A stretch of DNA of 64,000 bases, taken from assembly GCF_013155365.1 (NCBI RefSeq), contig NZ_JABJRA010000001.1, positions 62,001-126,000 of the forward strand. The letters run 5' to 3'. The position numbers and the translations under genes are program-made. Origin of the DNA: Nocardioides sp. zg-DK7169. Lineage in GTDB: Bacteria > Actinomycetota > Actinomycetes > Propionibacteriales > Nocardioidaceae. The notes under the pieces were generated by a model that made no database searches, was not told the origin of the DNA, and saw only the letters and a list, made by a program, of their open reading frames with translations. This document shows, piece by piece, positions 33,668-42,526 of the stretch (positions within the stretch are counted from its first letter, which is position 1; each line of letters opens with the position of its first letter).

Positions 33668-35073
33668 CACTTGGACCGGACCGCGTCGAGCAGCCAGGCG
33701 ACGCCATCGCCGGGAGCCGTGAAGGCGCGTGCTGCCTGTCGGGCCAAGCTCTCCAAGCTCTCGCGCAACACGATGAGAGCGTCGTCGAAAGCCTCCTCGT
33801 CCAGCGCCCGCTTCGCCCTCGCCTCGGCGAACTCGCTGGCACACTGGGTCACATAGTCGGCCGCATCGGTGAGCCGCTCCGGCACCTGCGTCTGGCGCTT
33901 GACCAGCTCGGCATTCTGACCAGCGAGCTTCACCGCAACATCGAAGGTCTCCCGCGCCGCCTTCATGACGGCCGCGGCCTGGGCGATCTCCTCGGGAGTG
34001 CCGACGCTGCCGCTGGCGGCCACAGCCTTGGCGCGCAGCAGCCGGTCCGTCAGCGCCTCTGCGGCGGCCGAGCTGTCGCTCTGTGCGGGCAGCGTTACGC
34101 CCGGGATCCCGACCACGGAGATAGGCTCGGCGGCCGCAACCTGGGGCTTCATACCCTCGGGGAGGCGGCTTTCGAGATAGCGGGTGTAAAAGTCGTCCTC
34201 CGCTAGGCGCAGCGAGGTCTTGGGGTAGTCGAGCAGCACCATCGCCAGACGGGACTGCAGAAGCCGGTTCGCAGCATCGGGGTCGGTGCCCGAGAGCTTG
34301 GTGTAGTCACGGTGAAGCTCGCGGAGCTTCTCCTGGTGCTGCTCGAAGTCGATCAGCCGTAGGGATGCGCCGTCCTCGGTGCAGCTCCGCTCGATCGCCT
34401 TGAGGATCTGGTCATAGACCCACCTGTCGCGCTGGAGGGTCGCGGGCTTGATGTTGAAGTCCTTGGCGACGTCGGTCTCCGAGCGCCCCCGTGCGAGCTC
34501 CTCGTCGATCGCGATGAGCCGGTTGATGTACGAGTAGTCGCGCCTGCGGTCCTTGCGTAGCTGCAGGGAGAGCTCAACATCGTTGATGTCCTGGCGCGAG
34601 GTGTCGTCGGGCAGCACTCCGACCTTGATGTTCGTGACGCCAAGCTCCTTGAGCGCAGCGGCGCGGGTGTTGCCGTCCACCAGGATCCCGTGGGGGCTGA
34701 CGATGCCCGGCTCGCGCTGGCCGGAATCGTCCAGTTCATCCATCAGCGCGGAAAAGTCGGGGTCTATCTGGTCCGGATTGGACGGGCGCTGCTTGAGCAA
34801 GTCGTGAAGGTACGCCTGGGCCTCGTGGCCCCACGGGTCGTCCTCAATCGCCCGATTCCGATCGGGGTCGAGAGTCCGCTGCGCCCGGATCCGGTGGGTG
34901 TCGGGATTGAAGTAGAGCATTTCCACCGGCATCGAGATCACATAGAGGTGCCGCTGCTCGCCGCGCCAGTCGATAGTGACCTTCGCCCCCTTCTCCGAGA
35001 CCGCCTGCTTCAGCCGCTGGCTGATGATCTGACGGATCTCCTCACCCTTGGGAGGGATGCCAAAGCCGACCAT
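33667..35073 (-). CDS. ParB/sulfiredoxin-like nuclease-domain protein
   Basis: The 468-residue protein has a ParB-type N-terminal domain: after about 110 residues comes GQREPGIVSPHGILVDGNTRAAAL, the family's P-loop-like motif. A helix-turn-helix region (ARGRSETDVAKDFNIKPATLQRD) and a long alpha-helical C-terminus follow. ParB-fold proteins bind CTP or act as nucleases; in defence loci they often regulate or nick DNA. The start at 35073 follows a strong AGAAGGAG; an upstream in-frame ATG (35112) lacks this. It is first of the operon with the SNF2 helicase and the DUF3883 protein. Confidence 0.75.
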   Translation of the reverse strand: MVGFGIPPKGEEIRQIISQRLKQAVSEKGAKVTIDWRGEQRHLYVISMPVEMLYFNPDTHRIRAQRTLDPDRNRAIEDDPWGHEAQAYLHDLLKQRPSNPDQIDPDFSALMDELDDSGQREPGIVSPHGILVDGNTRAAALKELGVTNIKVGVLPDDTSRQDINDVELSLQLRKDRRRDYSYINRLIAIDEELARGRSETDVAKDFNIKPATLQRDRWVYDQILKAIERSCTEDGASLRLIDFEQHQEKLRELHRDYTKLSGTDPDAANRLLQSRLAMVLLDYPKTSLRLAEDDFYTRYLESRLPEGMKPQVAAAEPISVVGIPGVTLPAQSDSSAAAEALTDRLLRAKAVAASGSVGTPEEIAQAAAVMKAARETFDVAVKLAGQNAELVKRQTQVPERLTDAADYVTQCASEFAEARAKRALDEEAFDDALIVLRESLESLARQAARAFTAPGDGVAWLLDAVRSK

Positions 35074-35190
35074 TGGTGCTCCTTCTGCGTATGCGATGTA
35101 AATCCGGGTCATGAGTATCTTTGCAAAGGGGGCCGACAGTTCGCTGAGGATCGGTAGGGTGTCACCCGGAGACGAGGGGGGATCGGGAAA

Positions 35191-35895
35191 GTGGAACTGC
35201 CTGCGTGGGATGACCCCAAGGTCGGTGGGACGATGGTCCGCGGAGCGCTCTGGCTTGTGCAGGTCGTCGGCGAGGGCAACACGTTCACCAAGAACCAGCT
35301 TCGCGACGCGTTCCCCGGAGTCTCGCAGGTGGACCGCCGGATACGCGATCTGCGTGATTACGGATGGGTCGTATACTCGAGCGCCGAGGACGCCACGCTC
35401 CTGCGCGAGGACCAGCGTTTCGTCACCGCTGGCGTACCCGTTTGGGAGCCGAAGGCCCGGCAAGAGAACGCTCCAGAGAAGGCCATTAGCGCCAAGGAGC
35501 GCCAAGCCGTCCTTGCTCGCGACGGCTATATGTGCACGCTTTGTGGCGTTGCTGGCGGCGAGTGCTACCCCGACGACGTAATCAAGACGGCCGTGCTTGC
35601 CGTCTCCCGTCGCACAGTGACCTCAGACGACGGGCGAGCGATGCAGGTCCTGGTCACAGAGTGCAAGCGGTGCCGTGCGGGAGATCCTCCCGCCCCGCTG
35701 TCCGCAAGCGACGCGGTCGCAGCCGCGACTGATCTGAGCCCTGGCGAGCTACGCAGGCTTGCCCGGTGGATGAAACGTGGCCGGCGAGGTGCCACCGATC
35801 TCGACCTTGCGTGGGCGACCTACCTGCGTGTATCGCCGGACGAACGGCCGCAGGTCGCAGAGCGTCTCCAGCAGGTGCCGATCAACGGGTTGTAG
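35191..35895 (+). CDS. Winged-helix protein with HNH-like zinc-binding region
   Basis: The 234-residue protein has an N-terminal winged-helix region (residues 20-65) followed by a four-cysteine element (CTLC and CKRC) embedded in an HNH-like context, ARDGYMCTLCGVAGGECYPDD. The HNH catalytic histidines are not obvious, so it may bind DNA without cutting. It begins at GTG 35191 and is divergent from the ParB-like gene, with 117 bases between them. A regulatory or sensing role for the neighbouring operon is inferred. Confidence 0.6.
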   Translation: MELPAWDDPKVGGTMVRGALWLVQVVGEGNTFTKNQLRDAFPGVSQVDRRIRDLRDYGWVVYSSAEDATLLREDQRFVTAGVPVWEPKARQENAPEKAISAKERQAVLARDGYMCTLCGVAGGECYPDDVIKTAVLAVSRRTVTSDDGRAMQVLVTECKRCRAGDPPAPLSASDAVAAATDLSPGELRRLARWMKRGRRGATDLDLAWATYLRVSPDERPQVAERLQQVPINGL

Positions 35896-35959
35896 GGGCG
35901 GTTTCTCGGTCCACGGGTACGCATGGTCGTAGCTGACCGGTTCCTGTCGCCCTGTTTCC

Positions 35960-36400
35960 CGACTTAGCGCCAGCCACCGGGGTGCGCCCGAGCTTCTTGA
36001 CGTGGATCAGGTCGTCGGCCCTCTCGTGCTCGTAGCGACGGATCCGCACCCGGTCGACATGAGAGACCCCGGTTGAGCCTGCGTCTGATCAGGACCGCGT
36101 GCACGGTCGAGGACGCCATGCCGAGCCGGTCGACGATCTCGACCGGCCTCAGGCGCCGCTTTCGCCGCAGGTGAACGACTCTGCACACCGCCGTCACCGG
36201 TGTCCGGTTCGATGGGTGGTATTGCACCGAGGAGCGGCCAACCGTCCCGGCCGGTCCTCCCCGCGATAGCCGTCGGCCCACTCCTCGCGGTGCTCCACGA
36301 GCCGTCGTAGCGCTTGGCAGCCCGAGTCGGTGGCAGCACTGATCGACGACCACACGGGCGATCCGGAGCCGGGCACGTGGAGTCAGAGCCGCATTGGAGC
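35960..36400 (-). pseudogene. IS481-type transposase remnant
   Basis: Pieces of an IS481-like transposase are spread over different minus frames. The N-terminal piece is LTPRARLRIARVVVD, then RKRRLRPVEIVDRLGMASSTVHAVL, then RIRRYEHERADDLIHVKKLGR. Several frameshifts and a lost DV in the last motif show that it is broken. No terminal repeats were found, so only the coding remnant is drawn. It sits near the right edge of the island, beside the methyltransferase. Confidence 0.75.
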
Positions 36401-36560
36401 GGGTAGAGCGCCAATGTCTCCTTCGGTGCGGAGCGGTTCCTCGAGAGCTCCATGTCGACGCCCGGAAAGGCCTTCACCCATCGACCGATCACATCGTGTC
36501 GTCCCGCGATTTCGACCAACGTGCCTGGGTCTCACGTCTCACGACTAGTGGACTGATCGG

Positions 36561-37586
36561 TCAGGCAGCGCCCTCTTTGGCTTCGTGCTCGTTTCGGCGC
36601 ACCCAGTCGGGCACAAGGGCGTCACGGATTGCCAGGCCCATGGCGCGGGCGACAGGCGGAGGAAACGCGTTGCCCATGGTCTTGTAGGCATTGGTCTTCC
36701 GTAGGACCTCATCGATCTTCCACGTGTCGGGGAACCCCTGGACGCGCGCCGCCATGCGGACATTCAGCTTAAATGGAGCGTTCTCGGGCCAGTCCTCCTG
36801 AGGGGCAACGCCATGGTCCGCGAGACCGATCCCGTCGATGCCCAATCGAAGCCACTGCGCCCGAGCACGAGTTGGCCCGAGGTCTGCGCCGCCATGCTTT
36901 TCAGAACCACCGACAAGGGTCGGACCAATTGTGTTCGCGACTTCGGTTGCCCAGCGCTCCGCGCCGCGCCAGCCATTCGCCGACACCAGATCCTTGAGGG
37001 CTTCACCAACCGTGACGCGTGCCTCGGCCGGAGTCAGGGGCTCCGGCCAGACAAACCGATCACGGTCGTCCGCATCCCTGAAGGCAACGAGAACAGACCG
37101 CGGCCGAAGCTGCGGAACGCCAAAGTCCGCGGCATAGACCAGCTTCCAGATCGCATCCTTGTATCCGAGCTCTTCGAGCCGGTCGAGCGTCTCTTGACGC
37201 CAGGTTGTGAACTTGTCATCCATGAGTCCACGGACGTTCTCGAACATGGCTGCACGAGGTCGGACCTCTTCCACCATCCGGAGAGCGTCTGGCCAGAGGT
37301 TGCGGCTGTCGGACGCGCCGAGCTGCTTTCCCGCCTTTGACGCCGGAGTGCAGGGCACGCCCCCGGCAACTAGATCGATATCCGCCTCGCGGAACTCGGT
37401 GAAGTCGACCTCACGGACGTCCCTCTGCTCGATTCGCCAGTCAGGCTGATTCGCACGCAGGATTTCGCACGCGGGCCGCCAGTACTCCAAGAGAAGCTTG
37501 TGCTCGAAGCCAGCCTGCTCCAGACCTAGCGCCTGGCCACCAGCACCGGCGCAGATCTCAATCGAAGTCAGGGAACGGCTCGTCAT
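36561..37586 (-). CDS. DNA (cytosine-5) methyltransferase
   Basis: The 341-residue enzyme methylates C5 of cytosine. Visible motifs are EICAGAGGQALGLEQAGF (motif I), GGVPCTPASKAG (motif IV with catalytic Cys), FENVRG (motif VI), QLRPRSVLVAF (motif VIII) and GNAFPPPVARAMG (motif X). The target-recognition region is short. In the island it could be the modification partner of the DISARM-like genes (class 2 DISARM uses a cytosine methylase, DrmMII). It also makes the 5-methylcytosine that gives Vsr its purpose. It is transcribed alone. Confidence 0.92.
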   Translation of the reverse strand: MTSRSLTSIEICAGAGGQALGLEQAGFEHKLLLEYWRPACEILRANQPDWRIEQRDVREVDFTEFREADIDLVAGGVPCTPASKAGKQLGASDSRNLWPDALRMVEEVRPRAAMFENVRGLMDDKFTTWRQETLDRLEELGYKDAIWKLVYAADFGVPQLRPRSVLVAFRDADDRDRFVWPEPLTPAEARVTVGEALKDLVSANGWRGAERWATEVANTIGPTLVGGSEKHGGADLGPTRARAQWLRLGIDGIGLADHGVAPQEDWPENAPFKLNVRMAARVQGFPDTWKIDEVLRKTNAYKTMGNAFPPPVARAMGLAIRDALVPDWVRRNEHEAKEGAA

Positions 37587-37900
37587 GGGCGAAGTCTACG
37601 AGTGGCGGCCGACATTTCCGGCAGCCACGCCGTCGAACGCATATTCGATCTCCTCGGCCGCGAACGGAGCCGCCGGTGCGGCTGCTGGGCTAGCCTGTGC
37701 GTGGCGCCATGACCCACAGCCTTAGAGCCAGGTGCGATCTGCCTGCCCGACTCGCGTAAGGTGCCACGTCGGCATCGCGCAGGCCACTTGCGCACCTCCT
37801 AGGCCTTCGAGGGCGGCACGCAGGGTACCAAGAAACCGCCTCCGCGATCTCAATGCGAGCCCAGAGTCGACTCGCGTCAGCTATCTTTGACAACTTCGAA
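37587..37900. other. Intergenic stretch at right island edge, no gene seen
   Basis: About 310 bases between the methyltransferase start and the RNA methyltransferase stop. No frame with family-like sequence, tRNA or obvious hairpin is seen. It should hold the promoter of the cytosine methyltransferase and perhaps the arm of an attachment site. Confidence 0.5.
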
Positions 37901-39070
37901 TTACCGCAGGTCAGAGCCGATTTTCGTCAGCAATGCGACGCACTCGACATGGTGCGTCATCGGGAACAGGTCGAACGCGCGCAGGCTGGCCAGCTGGTAG
38001 CCGTGCTCGGCGAAGATGCCGATGTCGCGGGCCAGGGCCGCGGGGTCGCAGGCGACGTAGGCCACCGCACGCGGGGTGCGCGCGACGATCTGCTCGACCA
38101 CCGCGCGGCGCGCGCCCTCGCGGGGCGGGTCGAGCACGACCAGGTCCACGGGGGCGGTGAAGGACTCCCTCAGCACGTCGGCGACGCTGCCACAGGACAC
38201 CTCCGCGCCCGGGACGTCGGCGAGGTTGGCCACGGCGTGCTCGGCGGCGGCGCGGTCGCCCTCGACCGCTGCCACCGTGCCCGTCGGGCCGACCCGGTCG
38301 GCGAGGAAGCGGGCGAACAGCCCGACGCCGGCGTACAGGTCGAGGACCGACTCGCCGGGGCGGGGATCGAGCGCCTCCAGGACCGCCTCGACCAGGGTGC
38401 CGGGCGCGCCGGGGTGGACCTGCCAGAAGCCGTCACCGGCGACGGTGAACTCGTGCTGCCCGACGGTCTCGGTCAGGTCACCGGGAGCCGGCTCACGCGC
38501 AGCGGGGTGTGCGATCAGGCAGTCCTCGACCGCGACGGTGGCGCGCGAGCGGTGCTGACGCATGCCGCGGCGGCGCCCCGGCAGGTCGACGTACTGCACG
38601 CGGGTGCGCCAGCGCAGCCCGGCGAGGTTCTCCGGCACGTCGCCGGCCACGGCCTCGACCACGACCTCACGGTCCAGGCCGGCCAGGCGGCTCAGCTGCT
38701 CGCGTACGACGTCGGCCTTGAGCCCGCGCTGGCGCTCCAGCGCCACGTGCTGGAAGTCGCAGCCGCCGCAGCGGCCCGGTCCGGCGTACGGGCACGGGGG
38801 CGTGACGCGGTCCGGGGACGCCTCGAGCACCTCGATCGCGTCGGCGCGCCAGAAGCGGTCGCCGTCGGTGCCCTCGGTGACCTGGAGGACCACGCGCTCA
38901 CCCGGGATCGCGTGGCGCACGAAGACGACACGCGTCTCGGTGCCGCCAGGCTCCACCGGCACCCGGGCCACGCAGTGCCCGCCGTGGGCCACCGGGCCGA
39001 CCTCGACGGTGTGGCGCTCCCCCACCCGGGAGCGTCCGCGCGGCTGGCGCTGACGCGTGGTGCGGCTCAT
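37901..39070 (-). CDS. TrmA/RlmCD-family RNA (uracil-5) methyltransferase
   Basis: The 389-residue protein has an N-terminal TRAM-like domain (about 20-85). An iron-sulfur cluster motif CPYAGPGRCGGCDFQH follows, then a SAM-binding domain (VLDLYAGVGLFARFLA), VVLDPPREGAR, and the catalytic YVACDPAALARD. It methylates uridine in rRNA or tRNA. The C-terminus (THHVECVALLTKIGSDLR) is supplied by the island; the older C-terminus lies displaced at 20083-20150. The start overlaps the permease stop by four bases. Confidence 0.9.
   Translation of the reverse strand: MSRTTRQRQPRGRSRVGERHTVEVGPVAHGGHCVARVPVEPGGTETRVVFVRHAIPGERVVLQVTEGTDGDRFWRADAIEVLEASPDRVTPPCPYAGPGRCGGCDFQHVALERQRGLKADVVREQLSRLAGLDREVVVEAVAGDVPENLAGLRWRTRVQYVDLPGRRRGMRQHRSRATVAVEDCLIAHPAAREPAPGDLTETVGQHEFTVAGDGFWQVHPGAPGTLVEAVLEALDPRPGESVLDLYAGVGLFARFLADRVGPTGTVAAVEGDRAAAEHAVANLADVPGAEVSCGSVADVLRESFTAPVDLVVLDPPREGARRAVVEQIVARTPRAVAYVACDPAALARDIGIFAEHGYQLASLRAFDLFPMTHHVECVALLTKIGSDLR
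37935..37945. repeat. Putative attachment-site core, right end of island
   Basis: GCGACGCACTC, identical to 20111-20121, within the codons for ECVA of the methyltransferase. Recombination here preserves the reading frame while swapping the last residues. Confidence 0.6.
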
Positions 39071-41109
39071 CGCGGCACCTGCTTGTCGCGGGAGCGGACG
39101 GCGCGGCCGCGGCGCAGGTCGCCGGCGCGCGGACGCAGGTCCTCACGAAGCTCACGCTCGCGCGCGATCTCGGAGGAACGCAGTTGGAAGGGCACGGATA
39201 TCACCATCACACCAGGGCTGAAGAGGAGGCGGGTCTTGAGACGTAGCGCCGTCTGGTTGTGCAGCAGCTGCTCCCACCAGCGGCCGACGACGTACTCGGG
39301 GATGTACACCGCGACCACGCCGCGCGGGCTCGCCCGGCGGATGGCGGTGGTGTACTCGACGATCGGTCGGACCAGCTCGCGGTACGGCGAGTGCAGGACC
39401 TTCAGCGGCACGTCGATGCGTCGATCATCCCACTGCTCCAGCAGCCGGTTGGTCTCGAGGTCGTCGGTGCCGACGTAGACGGCCTCCAGCACGTTGGGGC
39501 GCGATGCCTTCGCGTAGGCCAGGGCACGCAGCGTCGGCTTGTGCAGCTTGGCGACCAGCACGATGGCGTGCACCCGGGTCGGGAGCACCTTGTCCTCCTC
39601 GTCGGCGGCGAGCTCCGCCGCGACGTTCTCGTAGTGGCGGTGGATGCGGCGCATCAGCACGAAGAAGACGCCCATCGCCAGGATCGTGAGCCAGGCCCCC
39701 TCGAGGAACTTGGTGATGACCACGATCACCAGGACCACGGCGGTGAAGGCCAGACCGACGGTGTTGATCACCCGCGAGCGCACCATCTTCGCGCGGGCGG
39801 CGGGGTCGGTCTCGGTGGCCAGGTGGCGGGTCCAGTGCCGGATCATGCCGAGCTGGCTGAGGTTGAAGGACACGAAGACCCCGACGATGTAGAGCTGGAT
39901 CAGCCGGGTGGTCTGCGCGTCGAAGGCCCACACCAGGAGCATCGCCAGCACCGCGAGGAACACGATTCCGTTGCTGTAGGCGAGCCGGTCACCCCGCGAG
40001 CCGAGCGCCCGCGGCGCGTAGCCGTCCTGGGCGAGGATCGAGCCCAGCACCGGGAAGCCGTTGAAGGCGGTGTTCGCGGCCAGCACCAGGATCAGCCCGG
40101 TGACCACGACCACGAGGTAGAACCCGGGCGGGAAGTCGCGGAACACCGCCTCGGCGATCTGGGCGATGACGGCGTGCTGGTCGTAGTCGGCGGGCAGCGG
40201 CTCGCCGTCGCGGGTGAGCCGGTCCAGGTCGTGGGGGTCGACGAAGCGCAGCCCCATCTGGCGGGCCAGGACGATGACACTGACCATCATCGTGATCGCG
40301 ATCATCGCCAGCAGCAGGAGCGTGGTGGCTGCGTTGCGGCTCTTCGGACGGCGGAACGCCGGCACGCCGTTGGAGATCGCCTCGACACCGGTGAGCGCCG
40401 CGCAGCCCGAGGAGAAGGCCCGGGCCAGCAGCAGCACCAGCCCGATCGTGGTCAGCGGCTCCTCCCACCCCGGCTCGGGGGTGATGCTCAGGTCCGCGCT
40501 CTCCACCTGCGAGAGGTCGCCGGTGGCCCACTGCAGCATCCCCAGCGCGCACATGCCGAGGATCGCGAACATGAAGACGTAGGTCGGGATCGCGAAGATC
40601 GTCCCCGACTCGCGCACCCCGCGCAGGTTGACCGCCATCAGTACCGCGATCAGCGCGATCGCGAAGCTCGCCTCGTGCCCGCTGAGCAGTGGGACCGCGG
40701 AGGCGGCGTACTGCGCGCCCGCGGAGATCGACACCGCGACCGTGAGGACGTAGTCGACCAGCAGGGCGCTGCCCACGGTGGCGCCCGCCGCCGGGCCCAG
40801 GTTGACCTTCGCGACCTCGTAGTCCCCGCCGCCGCTGGGATAGGCGTGCACGGTCTGGCGGTACGACGCGACGACCGCGGCCATCACGATCGCGACGGCG
40901 ATCGCGACCTTCCACGACCACGCGTACGCCGAGGCGCCGGCGATCGACAGCATGATGAAGACCTCGTCGGGGGCGTAGGCCACCGACGACAGCGCGTCGC
41001 TGGCGAACACCGGCAGCGCGACCCGTTTGGGCAGCAACGTGCCCTCGATCTGCGAGCTGCGGAGCTTGCGGCCGAGGAGGATCCGCTTCGAGACATCGCC
41101 GACACCCAC
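39067..41109 (-). CDS. KimA-like APC-superfamily permease
   Basis: The 680-residue membrane protein has about 12 transmembrane segments in residues 25-480 and a long cytosolic C-terminal domain (490-680). This matches potassium importers of the KimA type and the amino-acid permease family. Motifs such as SDALSSVAYAPDE and YPSGGGDYEVAK are conserved in this group. Its divergent neighbours are two TrkA-type regulators, which supports a potassium role. The final part is Arg-rich. The ATG is at 41109, and the gene is followed with a 4-base overlap by the RNA methyltransferase. Confidence 0.82.
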   Translation of the reverse strand: MGVGDVSKRILLGRKLRSSQIEGTLLPKRVALPVFASDALSSVAYAPDEVFIMLSIAGASAYAWSWKVAIAVAIVMAAVVASYRQTVHAYPSGGGDYEVAKVNLGPAAGATVGSALLVDYVLTVAVSISAGAQYAASAVPLLSGHEASFAIALIAVLMAVNLRGVRESGTIFAIPTYVFMFAILGMCALGMLQWATGDLSQVESADLSITPEPGWEEPLTTIGLVLLLARAFSSGCAALTGVEAISNGVPAFRRPKSRNAATTLLLLAMIAITMMVSVIVLARQMGLRFVDPHDLDRLTRDGEPLPADYDQHAVIAQIAEAVFRDFPPGFYLVVVVTGLILVLAANTAFNGFPVLGSILAQDGYAPRALGSRGDRLAYSNGIVFLAVLAMLLVWAFDAQTTRLIQLYIVGVFVSFNLSQLGMIRHWTRHLATETDPAARAKMVRSRVINTVGLAFTAVVLVIVVITKFLEGAWLTILAMGVFFVLMRRIHRHYENVAAELAADEEDKVLPTRVHAIVLVAKLHKPTLRALAYAKASRPNVLEAVYVGTDDLETNRLLEQWDDRRIDVPLKVLHSPYRELVRPIVEYTTAIRRASPRGVVAVYIPEYVVGRWWEQLLHNQTALRLKTRLLFSPGVMVISVPFQLRSSEIARERELREDLRPRAGDLRRGRAVRSRDKQVPR

Positions 41110-41163
41110 GAGCGGAGGCTACGGCACCCGGGCGCACGATCCGAGGGGCGCTACGGTTCTGCT

Positions 41164-41826
41164 GTGCATGTCGTGATCATGGGCTGCGGCCGCGTCGGTT
41201 CGACGCTCGCGCGCAGCCTCGAGGACCGCAACCACACGGTGTCAGTCATCGACAGCGAACCCGATGCGTTCCGCCGCCTCGGACCCGGCTTCAACGGGGA
41301 CAAGGTGGTCGGCTACGGCTTCGACCAGCAGGTCCTCGAGCGGGCCGGCATCCGGCGAGCGGACGCCTTCGCGGCCGTCTCCAGCGGCGACAACTCCAAC
41401 ATCATCTCCGCGCGGGTCGCGCGGGAGACCTTCGGCATCCAGCAGGTCGTCGCCCGCATCTACGACCCGGGACGCGCCGAGGTCTACCAACGTCTGGGCA
41501 TCACCACCGTGGCCACGGTGAAGTGGACGGCCGACCAGGTCCTGCGCCGGCTGCTGCCGGCCGGCGCGGAGCCCAACTTCCGCGACCCCTCCGGCACGAT
41601 CCGCCTCGACCAGGTGCCGATCACCGAGCAGTGGGTCGGGCAGCGCACCATCGACTTCCAGGCCCAGACTCGCAGCCGGATCGCCTGGATCGACCGGCTC
41701 GGCGAGGGGATGCTGCCCAACCGGGACACGGTGATCCAGGAGGGCGACCTGATCCACCTGGTGATGCGCGAGGACGGCGCCGCCCACGCCTTCAAGGTCA
41801 TCGACCGCGGACCCGAGGAGGCCTGA
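41164..41826 (+). CDS. TrkA-type potassium-uptake regulator (CeoB-like)
   Basis: The 220-residue soluble protein begins at GTG 41164 and has an NAD-binding RCK_N domain with GCGRVGSTLA. An RCK_C domain from about residue 135 follows. Such proteins gate K+ transporters in response to nucleotides. It forms a pair with the next gene, separated by one base. The actual channel partner could be the KimA-like permease encoded on the opposite strand; no TrkH is present here. Confidence 0.88.
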   Translation: MHVVIMGCGRVGSTLARSLEDRNHTVSVIDSEPDAFRRLGPGFNGDKVVGYGFDQQVLERAGIRRADAFAAVSSGDNSNIISARVARETFGIQQVVARIYDPGRAEVYQRLGITTVATVKWTADQVLRRLLPAGAEPNFRDPSGTIRLDQVPITEQWVGQRTIDFQAQTRSRIAWIDRLGEGMLPNRDTVIQEGDLIHLVMREDGAAHAFKVIDRGPEEA

Positions 41827-41827
41827 G

Positions 41828-42499
41828 ATGCGTGTCGCCATCGCCGGAGCCGGCGCCGTGGGGCGCTCGATCGCCCGCGAGCTGATCCAGAACGGCCACG
41901 AGGTCCTGCTCATCGACAAGAAGGCCGAATCGATCAAGCCCGAGCGGGTCCCGGACGCCGAGTGGCTGCTCGCGGACTGCTGCGAGCTCTCCTCGCTCGA
42001 GGAGGCCCGCCTGGACCGCTGCGACGTGGTCATCGCCGCCACCGGCGACGACAAGGCCAACCTGGTCACCTCGCTGCTGGCCAAGACCGAGTTCGGCGTC
42101 CCACGGACCGTCGGCCGCGTGAACCACCCGAACAACGAGTGGCTGTTCACCGAGGCCTGGGGCGTCGACGTCAACGTCTCGACCCCGCGCATCATGTCGG
42201 CGCTGGTCGAGGAGGCCGTCACGGTCGGCGACCTGGTGCGGCTCTTCACCTTCCGCCAGGGCAACGCCAACCTGGTCGAGATGACGCTCCCCGCGGACTC
42301 GCCGTACGTCGGGAAGCCGGCGGGGCTGATCCCGCTGCCGGAGAACTGCGCGCTGGTGACCATCCTGCGCGACGGGCAGGTCTACGCCCCCGACGCCGAC
42401 CAGCCGATCGAGTCCGGCGACGAACTGCTCTTCGTGGTGCCCGACGAGCGCGAGGACGAGCTGGAGCGCCTGCTGGCGCCCCGCCACCACGGCGGCTGA
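41828..42499 (+). CDS. TrkA-type potassium-uptake regulator (CeoC-like)
   Basis: The 223-residue protein has an N-terminal Rossmann motif GAGAVGRSIA and a C-terminal RCK_C domain. It follows its partner by one base. Tandem TrkA pairs of this form are characteristic of actinobacteria and are probably subunits of one gating ring. Confidence 0.88.
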   Translation: MRVAIAGAGAVGRSIARELIQNGHEVLLIDKKAESIKPERVPDAEWLLADCCELSSLEEARLDRCDVVIAATGDDKANLVTSLLAKTEFGVPRTVGRVNHPNNEWLFTEAWGVDVNVSTPRIMSALVEEAVTVGDLVRLFTFRQGNANLVEMTLPADSPYVGKPAGLIPLPENCALVTILRDGQVYAPDADQPIESGDELLFVVPDEREDELERLLAPRHHGG

Positions 42500-42526
42500 G
42501 GCCGGGCCCGAGGCGCCAACCGGGGC

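Larger units (their letters stand above)
20111..37945. mobile_element. Genomic island carrying DISARM-like and other defence genes
   Basis: The segment is bounded by the two core copies and splits an RNA methyltransferase gene from its former 3' end. Its genes have a visibly less GC-biased third-position pattern than the flanks and contain only defence-type or unknown functions plus an IS remnant. No integrase or recombinase gene is present, so it is either immobile now or relied on an enzyme encoded elsewhere. Confidence 0.7.

Noticed and set aside
20111..37945. Prophage
   Set aside because: No capsid, terminase, portal, lysis or integrase gene is present; the content is defence-type.
39259..41826. 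Long plus-strand open frame of 855 codons through the KimA-like gene
   Set aside because: Only the last 220 codons are real (the TrkA-type protein starting at 41164); the remainder is antisense to the permease with Arg/His/Gly-rich shadow sequence.
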